From: Methylobacterium terricola
Lineage (GTDB): Bacteria > Pseudomonadota > Alphaproteobacteria > Rhizobiales > Beijerinckiaceae
Reading direction: 5' to 3'
Assembly: GCF_006151805.1 (NCBI RefSeq)
Contig: NZ_VDDA01000019.1
Span: 36,156 to 100,155 of the forward strand
Length of the DNA: 64,000 bases
Each line of letters begins with the position of its first letter. Within the stretch, counting starts at the first letter, position 1. The notes below the pieces were generated by a model, which had not been told where the DNA came from, did not search any database, and saw only the letters and a program-made list of their open reading frames with translations. Below, one piece after another: positions 33,681-42,392 of the stretch. The position numbers were made by a program, and so were the translations under genes.

Positions 33681-35216
33681 ATGAACGCGAACGCCATCGT
33701 CCAGAAACTCTGGCGCCTATGCACGGTCTTGCGCAAGGACGGCATAACTTACCAGCAGTATGTCACCGAGCTGACCTACCTGTTGTTCCTAAAGATGATG
33801 GCAGAGCGCAATCGCGAAACGGGCAGCCTACCAAAGGGTATGCGCTGGGCAGACATAGTTGCAGCCAACGGTCTAGCCAAGCTAGAGCATTACCGCAAGA
33901 TCCTCGTCACACTCAGCGCCACGACCACTCGCCTCGGCAAAGACGACGCGCTCATCCTCCCGCCAGGTGGAAGTGTTACACCGGATGAAAGCAACCGCTA
34001 TGCAAACGCTCAGCCGCTCCCGGACTTAGTCCAAAAAATTTTTGACGGCGCCTCTACTTTTCTGCGGGAACCGCAGAACCTAACCGCCCTGGTTACGGCT
34101 ATCGACGAACTAGATTGGTTCTCAGAAGAGCGGGATCAGTTTGGCGACATCTACGAAGGCCTTTTACAGAAGAACGCTGAAGAAACTAAGCGCGGCGCTG
34201 GGCAGTATTTCACTCCCCGCGTGCTTATCGAGCTATTGGTCCGCCTCATGCAGCCGAAACCCGGCGAAGCTATCCAGGATCCCGCTGCTGGAACTGGCGG
34301 CTTCCTGATAGCAGCGGACCGCTACATGCGTGCCCGCACCGACGATTATCTTAATCTTGGAGAACGTGAGCGGGATTTTCAGAAACGTCAGGCCATTCGC
34401 GGTATGGAAAATGTTCCGGGTACCCTGCGCCTGCTGTTGATGAATCTCTATTTGCACGACATTGATAGCGACCATATCGATCTTGGTGATACGCTCTCCG
34501 ACAAGGGCAAGGGCCTCGGTCGAGCCGATCTAATTCTCACCAACCCACCGTTTGGACCAGCAGGCGGCGCAACAACGCGGGATGACCTTTCAGTCACCGC
34601 CTCAGTCGCCTCCTACCAGCTCCCTTTTGTCGAACACTGCATCCGCGCTCTTCAGCCCGGCGGCCGTGCCGCCATCGTAGTGCCGGATAACGTGCTTTTC
34701 GAAGACGGACGCGGCAGACAGCTTCGCCAGATGATGATGGACTGGTGCGATCTACATACAATCCTACGCCTGCCGACCGGCATTTTCTACGCCCAAGGCG
34801 TTAAGACCAACGTTATATTTCTGACACGCGGCAGGGCACAGATTGGAAATACAAAGTCTGTCTGGATCTATGATTTGCGCGCGCTGATGCCGAAATTCGG
34901 CAAGACGGCTCCGCTGATGGATGTCCATTTCAAAGATTTTGAACAGGCTTTCGGTACAGACCCTTACGGCGCAAAACGCGGAAAGGACGAGGGCGAAGCC
35001 GGTCGCTGGCGTATGTTTAAACGTGAGGAGATTGCCCGTCGCAGCGACAATCTCGATATCACCTGGTTGCGTGAGGCAGAAGAAGAGGCTGAAGAACGCC
35101 TGACCGAGCCGGACGACATCGCTGCTGCCATCCTGGGCCATCTTCAGGCCGCCACACTGGAAATCGAGACGTTGATGGGAGAGCTTGGTGATGAGTTTCC
35201 GGAGGTGGCAGGATGA
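33681..35216 (+). CDS. hsdM: Type I restriction-modification methyltransferase subunit HsdM
   Basis: A 511-residue N6-adenine DNA methyltransferase. The N-terminal HsdM helical domain (ANAIVQKLWRLCTVLRKDGI, ELTYLLFLKMMAERNRETG) precedes the catalytic domain with GAGQYFTPRVLIELLVRLM, the AdoMet motif DPAAGTGGFLIAADRYM starting at D200, and the catalytic NPPFGPAGG at N288. The C-terminus has KREEIARRSDNLDITWL. It starts the operon hsdM-hsdS-ATPase-HNH and its stop overlaps the hsdS start (ATGA). The gene is visibly less GC-rich than the flanking core DNA. With HsdS it would methylate host sites; no HsdR follows. Confidence 0.93.
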   Translation: MNANAIVQKLWRLCTVLRKDGITYQQYVTELTYLLFLKMMAERNRETGSLPKGMRWADIVAANGLAKLEHYRKILVTLSATTTRLGKDDALILPPGGSVTPDESNRYANAQPLPDLVQKIFDGASTFLREPQNLTALVTAIDELDWFSEERDQFGDIYEGLLQKNAEETKRGAGQYFTPRVLIELLVRLMQPKPGEAIQDPAAGTGGFLIAADRYMRARTDDYLNLGERERDFQKRQAIRGMENVPGTLRLLLMNLYLHDIDSDHIDLGDTLSDKGKGLGRADLILTNPPFGPAGGATTRDDLSVTASVASYQLPFVEHCIRALQPGGRAAIVVPDNVLFEDGRGRQLRQMMMDWCDLHTILRLPTGIFYAQGVKTNVIFLTRGRAQIGNTKSVWIYDLRALMPKFGKTAPLMDVHFKDFEQAFGTDPYGAKRGKDEGEAGRWRMFKREEIARRSDNLDITWLREAEEEAEERLTEPDDIAAAILGHLQAATLEIETLMGELGDEFPEVAG

Positions 35217-36844
35217 GCATCGAGCCGCGCTGGCCGATCCCCAAGAGCTGGAGCTGGACATCAATCGGAAGCATTGCGGACGTGACGGGAGGAGGTACGC
35301 CGCCTGCGAATGACCCAACCAATTTTGTCCAGGATGGAGGGATCGCTTGGATAACCCCCGCCGATCTTGCAGGCTACGAGAAAACCTTTATCGAACGTGG
35401 CCGTCGGAGCTTATCTGAGCAAGGCTATAGGAAATCCGCAGCCAAGCTTCTCCCTGCCGGTGCGGTACTTTTCACGTCCCGCGCGCCAATAGGCTATTGC
35501 GCAATTGCAGCAAACCCTATTGCAACAAATCAAGGCTTCAAGAGTCTAACGTTGTTCGGCGGGATTTCTGCAGAATTTGCTCGATATTATCTAAGATGGT
35601 CGAAGCAATTTCTTGAAAATTTTGCTAGTGGAACAACTTTTCTAGAGCTTTCTAGTTCAAAGGTGCAGCAGGTTCCATTTCCTCTCCCGCCTCTTGCTGA
35701 GCAAAAGCGCATCGTCGCTAAATTGGATGCGCTTAATGCGAGATTAAGGCACGCCCACACTGAACTCACCCGCGTCGAAGCACTTGTGTCTCACTACAAA
35801 AAAGCTGTTCTCACCAAGTTTTTTGATGATGGATTGAGATTAATAGAAGACACTGGAGCGAACAGCGACAAAAAAGCTAACCATCTGTCTCATTGGAAAA
35901 TAACCCAACTTGGAGAAATCGCTGATGTCAAGGCGGGCATCACTTTGGGCAAAAAACGCAAATCAGATGATCAATTGCTGGAGTTGCCGTACTTACGTGT
36001 GGCAAACGTGCAGCGAGGCTGGCTCGACCTACGGGAGATGAAGACTGTAGGCGTAACCGCTAAGGAGGCCAGGGCGCTAATCCTTCGCGAGGGTGACGTT
36101 CTCATGAACGAGGGAGGAGACCGCGACAAACTCGGACGAGGCTGGGTGTGGGATGGACAGATTGCCAACTGCATCCATCAGAATCATGTGTTTCGTGTTC
36201 GCTTGAAACCGGGCACAATCCCACCTCGCTATTTATCGTACTATACCAATGAATTCGGGCAGAAACATTTTTTTGATGAAGGAAAGCAGACTACTAATCT
36301 TGCTTCAATCAGCAAGTCAAAATTATCTGAGATGCTGATCCCTGTGCCATCCTACGGGGAGGCAGAAGAAATCGTCTTTCATATCGAAGCAGCGTTCGCT
36401 AAGATCGACCGTGTGGCGGACCACGCAAAGTACACTCTAGGCCTAGTTAGGCGACTTAACGAGGCCCTCCTCGCCGAAGCGTTCCGCGGCGAACTTGTAG
36501 ATCAAGATCAAAACGACGAGCCTGCCAGCTCACTACTAGAGAGAATTGAGCGCCATCGAATAAACCAGCCTTCAAAAACCAAGATACGGATCCCCGTAAG
36601 CCAAGGGAAGACGCTCGATATGGCGCGCACAATATTTGAGGTGCTTGATAATGCAAAGGGATGGTTGAGTTCTCAAGAGCTATTTGAGCGTTGTGGCGTT
36701 CAAGATGGCTCCCACACTGAGGATGTGGAGAAATTATACAGGCAGTTGCTGGATCTATATAGGGAGGAAAAGATTGACGTTCAGGAAATAACTGATCTGT
36801 CATCTGGATTGAAGCTTGGCGACAGGGTGAAACTGCGAAAGTGA
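35213..36844 (+). CDS. hsdS: Type I specificity subunit HsdS with extra C-terminal domain
   Basis: A 543-residue specificity subunit with two target-recognition domains: TRD1 from WSWTSIGSIADVTGGGTPPA to the conserved helix LPPLAEQKRIVAKLDALNAR, and TRD2 from HWKITQLGEIADVKAGITLG to the helix near 400-425 (IEAAFAKIDRVADHAKYTLG). Canonical HsdS ends near LNEALLAEAFRGELV; here about 115 residues follow, with a basic linker (RHRINQPSKTKIRI) and a domain ARTIFEVLDNAKGWLSSQEL...EKLYRQLLDLYREEKIDVQE that looks like a winged helix. This may dock the ATPase-HNH module. TRDs suggest bipartite target recognition. The ATPase gene starts 6 nt downstream. Confidence 0.9.
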   Translation: MSIEPRWPIPKSWSWTSIGSIADVTGGGTPPANDPTNFVQDGGIAWITPADLAGYEKTFIERGRRSLSEQGYRKSAAKLLPAGAVLFTSRAPIGYCAIAANPIATNQGFKSLTLFGGISAEFARYYLRWSKQFLENFASGTTFLELSSSKVQQVPFPLPPLAEQKRIVAKLDALNARLRHAHTELTRVEALVSHYKKAVLTKFFDDGLRLIEDTGANSDKKANHLSHWKITQLGEIADVKAGITLGKKRKSDDQLLELPYLRVANVQRGWLDLREMKTVGVTAKEARALILREGDVLMNEGGDRDKLGRGWVWDGQIANCIHQNHVFRVRLKPGTIPPRYLSYYTNEFGQKHFFDEGKQTTNLASISKSKLSEMLIPVPSYGEAEEIVFHIEAAFAKIDRVADHAKYTLGLVRRLNEALLAEAFRGELVDQDQNDEPASSLLERIERHRINQPSKTKIRIPVSQGKTLDMARTIFEVLDNAKGWLSSQELFERCGVQDGSHTEDVEKLYRQLLDLYREEKIDVQEITDLSSGLKLGDRVKLRK

Positions 36845-36850
36845 ATTCCT

Positions 36851-38539
36851 ATGAGGCTTGACAAATTTAGGATCGGGAGCACCAAAAGCAGCCCGACGCA
36901 CGCTTACAAAAATCTCAAGGATGTGTACATAGATTTTGACGAAAAGCAGTGGGTAACAGTAGTTATCGGCTGGAACGGCACGGGAAAATCGAACGTCCTT
37001 GAAGCAATTTCTATTATTTTCAGGGAGCTCATCAGCCCTACCCGTGCAAGCAGACCTCAGATCGATTTTGCCTTCGAACTCTCCTATGAGATTGGGAAGG
37101 ATAGTAGAGCTCGTAAGATCTTTCTACAGCACGATCCTGATCGTGCGGAACCATGGAAGATCGAAATGCAGCAGCTGGCGCATCCATCAGCGTCAGGTGA
37201 GATAAATAAAAGAGAACCACTTCGCGTTTCAGAGTTTTTAAGGGATGAAAATAATTTGCCTCGGTTTGTGTTCAGCTACTACTCCGGCGAAAGTAATCGC
37301 CTCAAAAATATCTATTTGCCCTATTTAACTAGATACGATAAGCAGCTCCGATCAGGGGACGACCCCGGGCTCAAACGGCTGTTTTTCGCGCTACCTGAAC
37401 ACAGTCAATTTGTCTTATTAGCTTTCCTCATAGTTGATAGCTCGGCAGTTAAGAAATTTCTTGCGGAACAGCTTAATCTAGATCCTGAGACGGGGCTGGA
37501 CTCTGTGATGTTTGTTTTAAGGCAGCCACCCTGGATGTCGAAAGAGGGCGATAGCCGCTTCTGGAATGCAAAAGGCGTCGTGCAGGGCTTCCTTGACCGC
37601 TTGATGAAAATCTCTCTGTGCCCTGTTGGCTTCAAACGTACTGAAGTAGTTTCTCAGTGGGGTAATCGAAAGCAGTTAGAATTTAAGTACCATCTAATCA
37701 GGGATCTCGCTGCATTGCGGAAATTAGTAGGAGAACAGACGCCGGCAGAGTTCTTCCGCGATCTTGAAAGCACCCACGTTTCTCAACTTATCGATGAAAT
37801 TCGAATAAACGTTCGCGTAAAGAAGAATGAAGAGCCAATTACATTTGTGGAGCTGAGTGAGGGTGAGAGGCAGCTTCTAACTGTTTTAGGTCTTATGCGC
37901 TTCACTGCGGGGGAAGAGAGCTTGTTTCTTCTCGATGAACCGGACACTCATCTGAACCCGCGTTGGAGCGTCGATTATCTTAGATACATCGAGCACTTTA
38001 TCTCAGAAGCTGACGGAGATTCAGGATCTTATAGCAGCCATGTGGTGCTTACGACGCATAACCCCATGGCGATAGCAGAGCTACAGCGAGAGCAGGTCCA
38101 GATTCTGGTCAGCCGGGGAAGCGAGCGTGACCGCCAGGTCGTGTCAGTTTTCCCGGAAGAAAGTCCGAAAGGAATGGGCTACGCATCCATTATAACAAGT
38201 GATATGTTCGGTATTGCATCAACTTTAGATCGAGATACGCAGGCGCTTCTTGAAAAACAACGCGAACTTGGCAGCAAAGATAGACTGACAGATGAAGAGC
38301 AGAAAGACCTCGCAAGGGTCAACCGCGAATTGGGGCGTCTTGGGTTCCGATTCGATCACCCTGATGACGAGTATATGCGTTACCTAAAGTTGAGAAGCGA
38401 ATTGTTGCATGAGCGTTTTGAGGCACTCAAGACCGAGGACGTTGTGAAAGGTGTTTCTCGTTTAAGCCGTGAAGAACGTGAACAAATTGCTAGAAAGGTA
38501 GTTGCTGATGTTCTTGACGAATCTGGAGATGACGAGTGA
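36851..38539 (+). CDS. AAA (ABC/SMC-like) ATPase, Septu PtuA-like
   Basis: A 562-residue ATPase of the overcoming-lysogenisation/PtuA type. Walker A VIGWNGTGKSNVLEA starts near G40; a long helical insertion follows; the signature is VELSEGERQLLTVLGLM (L335 on), Walker B LFLLDEPDTHLNPRWS (D362, E363) and the H-loop VLTTHNPMAIAEL (H403). The C-terminal region GYASIITSDMFGIASTLDRD and TQALLEKQRELGSKDRLTDE matches the tail I associate with HNH-partnered PtuA ATPases. Its stop overlaps the HNH gene (ATGA). In Septu such an ATPase complexes with the nuclease and controls it. Here it sits behind hsdMS, where hsdR would normally be. Confidence 0.85.
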   Translation: MRLDKFRIGSTKSSPTHAYKNLKDVYIDFDEKQWVTVVIGWNGTGKSNVLEAISIIFRELISPTRASRPQIDFAFELSYEIGKDSRARKIFLQHDPDRAEPWKIEMQQLAHPSASGEINKREPLRVSEFLRDENNLPRFVFSYYSGESNRLKNIYLPYLTRYDKQLRSGDDPGLKRLFFALPEHSQFVLLAFLIVDSSAVKKFLAEQLNLDPETGLDSVMFVLRQPPWMSKEGDSRFWNAKGVVQGFLDRLMKISLCPVGFKRTEVVSQWGNRKQLEFKYHLIRDLAALRKLVGEQTPAEFFRDLESTHVSQLIDEIRINVRVKKNEEPITFVELSEGERQLLTVLGLMRFTAGEESLFLLDEPDTHLNPRWSVDYLRYIEHFISEADGDSGSYSSHVVLTTHNPMAIAELQREQVQILVSRGSERDRQVVSVFPEESPKGMGYASIITSDMFGIASTLDRDTQALLEKQRELGSKDRLTDEEQKDLARVNRELGRLGFRFDHPDDEYMRYLKLRSELLHERFEALKTEDVVKGVSRLSREEREQIARKVVADVLDESGDDE

Positions 38540-39357
38540 TGCGATGGATTGATCAGGAAAAGATCGAGCTGCCGGAAGGTTGGCTTGAAAGAGCGGCTGC
38601 TGCCAAGAAAGATATGGACGATAAAGGCTTGAAGCCTGACGACCTATCGGATGTCTGGAGGTGCCTGAAAGATCGCTTCGCGCTTCTATCTGACAAGCGT
38701 TGTTGGATCTGCGAAGCGCCAGCAGCTAGGTCAGACAACGCGATAGATCATTTCCGTCCTAAGAACCGGGTGGCAGAAGCCAAGCAGGAGCCCTCGGGAT
38801 ATCGCTGGCTGGCATTCGACTATCGTAATTTCCGATATATATGCACCTTCTGCAACAGTAGGCGCCTTGACGTGCTTGGCGGCACTGCTGGTGGTAAAGC
38901 TGATCATTTTCCTCTACGCAATGAAGCTGTTCGAGCTTATGTAGCTACTGACGATCTTGATGATGAGGAGCCTATGCTTCTTGATCCGTGCGAGGATGGA
39001 GATTGGAAGTTGCTTGGTTGCTCCTTGGAGTCTGGTCATCCCGTACCAGCTACGGAAGATCTTCATCACCGTAAGCGGGTTGAGATATCAGTAGAGCTCT
39101 ATCATCTACATCAGGATGCGCTTAAGAAAATGCGCCTTACGCAAATTCGAGATCTTGATCAGAAAATATCATCTGCGAAAGACCGGTACGATGAACTGGA
39201 TGGGACTCCAAAGCGTGAGAAAAAATTTAAGTCTGCTTTGACTGCCATCCGACGCGCTATCTCACCGGGATCCGATTTTAGTGGAGAAATGTATAATCAT
39301 GTGAAGAAAAGAAGAGACAACAATTATCCTTGGCTTCAAAGCCTTATCGATTCGTAG
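38536..39357 (+). CDS. HNH endonuclease, Septu PtuB-like
   Basis: A 273-residue HNH nuclease with a zinc knuckle made of CWIC (C56, C59) and CTFCNSRR (C103, C106). The catalytic motif is NAIDHFRPKNRVAEA (H72), and YRWLAFDYRNFRYICTFCNS supplies the central beta-hairpin. This matches the PtuB-type HNH family, which partners an AAA ATPase in Septu. The ATG overlaps the ATPase stop, so equimolar synthesis is likely. The C-terminal half is helical (LYHLHQDALKKMRLTQIRDL). Presumably it cuts DNA or RNA when the complex is activated; target unknown. It is the last gene of the operon. Confidence 0.85.
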   Translation: MMRWIDQEKIELPEGWLERAAAAKKDMDDKGLKPDDLSDVWRCLKDRFALLSDKRCWICEAPAARSDNAIDHFRPKNRVAEAKQEPSGYRWLAFDYRNFRYICTFCNSRRLDVLGGTAGGKADHFPLRNEAVRAYVATDDLDDEEPMLLDPCEDGDWKLLGCSLESGHPVPATEDLHHRKRVEISVELYHLHQDALKKMRLTQIRDLDQKISSAKDRYDELDGTPKREKKFKSALTAIRRAISPGSDFSGEMYNHVKKRRDNNYPWLQSLIDS

Positions 39358-39426
39358 ATGACAATCCCTGACTACTAGGCTGTCAAGCTGCCCGTCCTAC
39401 GTCTTGCCGTTGACGATTAGACCCGC

Positions 39427-39664
39427 ATGGCCCACATCGTCGAACAAATTGCAGTTGACCTGGCCCTGACGGCTATGGAACGCGAGGAGCTCCTGCCAAG
39501 TGGCCGCCAGCGCGCTTCACAATCGCATCCACTGGGCCAAGTTATACATGAGCATGGCCGGGCTGATCGCTTCGCCTGCGCGCGGCCGTTTTCTGGCGAC
39601 CGAAAAGGGCAAGGCATTGCTAGCAACAAGGCCAGGGCGCATTGACGTGGCTCTTCTGATGTAG
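39427..39664 (+). pseudogene. Mrr-type restriction protein N-terminal remnant, frameshifted
   Basis: The first frame reads AHIVEQIAVDLALTAMEREE and LLPSGRQ, the start of the N-terminal domain of Mrr-like type IV restriction enzymes. The match then continues in another frame: ALHNRIHWAKLYMSMAGLIA, SPARGRFLATEKGKALLATR and PGRIDVALLM, ending at TAG 39662-39664. A frameshift near 39510 and absence of the catalytic C-terminal domain make it a pseudogene. Mrr proteins cut modified DNA, so its decay next to a modifying system (HsdMS) is notable. No other Mrr part is seen downstream. Confidence 0.7.
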
Positions 39665-40270
39665 GAGTCGGAAACCCGCCAATTCTACAGTAAAGAAGGA
39701 ATCGCGGTCGAAGCCGACGGGGCTGGTCCGTAGCCGTTCGATCAACTGCGCTCGCTAAGAGGTAGTCGCTGACCGGCAGCAGATCTTGTACCGCCAAGGA
39801 GATGCCAGCGAAGGCCTCTGATTAGCCTGTAGGCACAAAGCGGCACCGGTGGGCACGCATCAGCCTAGCCGGGAATCCGCCGGATCAATAAGGCTGACCC
39901 GCCCAGCAAGCTGTACAAATCGTATGCGGTCGTGAACTTCACCGAGTGTTAATTGGGAACGCACTGGTCGCCAAACGTTACCATCATCCGGGGTTCTCAG
40001 GCGACCATGCTCACCTCGGGCTGAGTGCGTTCGGCAGGAGCTAGTAACAGCGTTGGGGTAGATGATGGGGTACTCAGCCCAGTTGATGATAAACATCGAT
40101 TATATCAACGCACTGGGCGATGCGACTGGCGGCAAGGAAGGGATTTAAGTCAGCAGCGGCACCTTCATAGGCATCGCTGAAAAGTCGGGCGTCAGCTTCG
40201 TGCTCATCAGCAAAATTTGATTTTATATCTACATATGTTCTTAAATTACGATGCATATCCAAATAATAAA
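39665..40270. other. Gene-poor gap inside the island
   Basis: About 600 nt between the Mrr remnant and the integrase. Several short frames exist but none looks like a protein. It becomes AT-rich from 40210 to the integrase stop. It may contain decayed mobile DNA. I found no tRNA-like direct repeat here that could be an attachment site. Confidence 0.3.
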
Positions 40271-42091
40271 TTACATTGTATTTTTGATGTTATACACATC
40301 TGAGGCAGGAAACTGTACCCCGTGGTAGACGATTTTATCAATGTCTTTCTGCAGCCGGGCAAGCGGTATGCCACAGTCGAGTGTTCCATCAGCCCGTCGC
40401 TCGCGCCCGTAGCGGCGGCCAACGCCGCCGCCAGCGTGACCTGTTAATGCATTGTGAACCTCTTCACTCAGTCCCGCCTCACGGCAAGCACGCTTGAAGG
40501 TGTGCCGAAACGAATGGAATGTCTTTGCTGAGTGATCGATAACGTGCATTCCAAGATAGCGCCCGAACCACTTGGTCCACGCTTTAGCTTTCGCGTCGAT
40601 AGGTGGGGCAAACGCAGGCCAGAGTGGCGCCGTCAGTGGATACAGCTTCGCTTGCGTTGCTACCACGCCTAACAAACCGAGCCGGATCAACTCATGATGG
40701 ACCGGCACTGATCGAGCCGACGAGGCGGTCTTCAAGTTTTGGTCAGCGCCCTCATTGGTGATGTCAAGATACCAAATACCGGCCTCTCCCTGGCGCACAT
40801 CCCCAATTTTAAGTTGGGCAATCTCAGTGCGTCTTGCGCCGCTAAACAGTGCAATCAGCGGAAACCAGTATGCCGCTTCACCCTGACCGCCAAGAGGACG
40901 CTCACCTCGCGCGTAGACAGGCGAAGCAAACAGGCGTTGCAGTTCCGCTGCACTAAATGGCTCATAGGGTTCACGTTCGGCGGGTGCGACGTCGAAGCCA
41001 ATGTGGAACGGGTTTGACCAAGCTGGCAGCGCCTCGAAGTGCCCGTCACGTTCAGCACGGGTGAGTACGCCACTGAGAAGGGCTAGGGTCTTATTGACAG
41101 TCTGAGCATTGCGCCGCGGGTAGCTGCTTAGATCTTGTTTGAGCAACTCAGGGAGGGGCAGCCGCCCGAACCGGGCAGGGAGTGCCTTTGGCAATTGAAC
41201 CAGGGCATCCCGGAAGGCGCGTGCTTGAGCCTTGGTGATCGCGGTGATTGGCACGTCACCATTGAGTTCGATGAAGCGTCGCACGGCCCGTTCGGCCTCG
41301 GCAATAGAGGAAGGCTGAGGCCTTCTTGCGCCAGCGCCGCCGGCTTCCGACCATAGCCGCAGAGCGGCGGATAACGCCAAGCCGATGGGCTCAGCTGGGC
41401 GCTGCTCAGATGGCCGCTCAGGGGTCGCTACGTCGTCACCCGCGAGCCGTGCTCGGATGCCGGCGAGGGCATCACGCTGAGCCTTTGCAAAGGCGAGTTC
41501 GAGCTGCCGCCAGGCAGGATCATCGGGCGCCAGAGCGATACCACGAGCCTCGACCGCGCGATTGACGAAGGAACTCGTCGACTCGCCCGGTCGCATCTGC
41601 GCGACTTGCTGACGCGTGTAGCGGTCCAACTCCTCGATTAGCATCCGGTAGGCCCGCAGATCGTCGAGCGTCATACCGAGCCCGTCGTGAGGGCCCTGGC
41701 CGTCCTCGCAAGCCATATCGAGCCCGATGCCTTTCGTGCGGATCACCTCGTCCGTGCCGAGGAGATGGATCTCATGGTCGCGCGCCAGAGCAGCGATCTG
41801 GTCCGCGCTAATTGCTGCCTCCGGCCCCTCGCTCAGCAAGCGCCGCGCTTGATCGACGAGCCGGTGCGCTTCGGCGATGTGAGCGAGCACCCGCCGATCG
41901 GCCGTCGGGCCGTCATTGGTCTGAAGAGAGCGGATGACCTCGGTCTTGAAGCGGCCGGTTCGCACATTGACGAGAGCCGCCAGCGCCTCCGGCCAGGGAG
42001 GCGGGGCTGGTTTGCCAGCGAGATCGTCGGGGAGGGGAAAGCGAAACTCGTAACGGCCGGCGCGGCGCTGAACGAACTTCATGCGGCCCAT
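40271..42091 (-). CDS. Tyrosine recombinase (site-specific integrase)
   Basis: About 606 residues from ATG 42091, with an alternative ATG at 42082. A long N-terminal arm (KFVQRRAGRYEFRFPLPDDL) and a SAM-like core-binding domain (AERAVRRFIELNGDVPITAI) precede the catalytic domain. The catalytic residues visible are R420 in FSGARRTEIAQL, H526-x-x-R529 in TFHSFRHTFKRA, H552 in LTGHAGGGVGRRYG and Y561. It is transcribed away from tRNA-Glu and lies 98 nt from its 3' end, the usual position for an island integrase. The preserved active-site set suggests it is functional. Confidence 0.9.
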   Translation of the reverse strand: MGRMKFVQRRAGRYEFRFPLPDDLAGKPAPPPWPEALAALVNVRTGRFKTEVIRSLQTNDGPTADRRVLAHIAEAHRLVDQARRLLSEGPEAAISADQIAALARDHEIHLLGTDEVIRTKGIGLDMACEDGQGPHDGLGMTLDDLRAYRMLIEELDRYTRQQVAQMRPGESTSSFVNRAVEARGIALAPDDPAWRQLELAFAKAQRDALAGIRARLAGDDVATPERPSEQRPAEPIGLALSAALRLWSEAGGAGARRPQPSSIAEAERAVRRFIELNGDVPITAITKAQARAFRDALVQLPKALPARFGRLPLPELLKQDLSSYPRRNAQTVNKTLALLSGVLTRAERDGHFEALPAWSNPFHIGFDVAPAEREPYEPFSAAELQRLFASPVYARGERPLGGQGEAAYWFPLIALFSGARRTEIAQLKIGDVRQGEAGIWYLDITNEGADQNLKTASSARSVPVHHELIRLGLLGVVATQAKLYPLTAPLWPAFAPPIDAKAKAWTKWFGRYLGMHVIDHSAKTFHSFRHTFKRACREAGLSEEVHNALTGHAGGGVGRRYGRERRADGTLDCGIPLARLQKDIDKIVYHGVQFPASDVYNIKNTM

Positions 42092-42188
42092 CGTACTTGG
42101 TCCCGTAGCACGCGAGTGTAGCACGCGCCGGCGGGTAAGCACCTGAAAACCAACAGATTCTGAGATTGCAATGGCTTAGCCACCGCAT

Positions 42189-42263
42189 GGCGCGCCCTAC
42201 GGGACTCGAACCCGTGTTTTCGCCGTGAAAGGGCGACGTCCTAGACCGCTAGACGAAGGGCGC
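42189..42263 (-). tRNA. tRNA-Glu (TTC anticodon), CCA encoded
   Basis: On the minus strand the cloverleaf runs from 42263 (GCGCCCT acceptor, pairing with AGGGCGC at 42193-42199) to the discriminator G at 42192 with genomic CCA at 42189-42191. The anticodon loop CTTTCAC gives anticodon TTC, decoding GAA/GAG as Glu, and the T-loop GGTTCGAGTCC is canonical. The integrase gene starts about 98 nt beyond the 3' end, so this tRNA is the likely attachment site of the island to its left. Confidence 0.95.
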
Positions 42264-42392
42264 TCAAGCGGGGCGAGGGGAGCTATAGTGGGGTTCTGCC
42301 GGGAGGGCAACCGGATTGATGGGCTTGACGGGACACGAGGGCTCGGTCTTGTCGGCGCTTGGTGGAGCCTCGAACGCGGGCGGGACGACGAA

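Noticed and set aside
39417..39797. A 126-codon minus-strand frame over the Mrr remnant
   Set aside because: The Mrr-type sequence is on the plus strand; the minus frame is Arg/Ser/Pro-rich and matches nothing I know.
42225..42392. Upstream extension of the rlmB frame
   Set aside because: It would run through the tRNA-Glu gene; the conserved protein begins after 42393.
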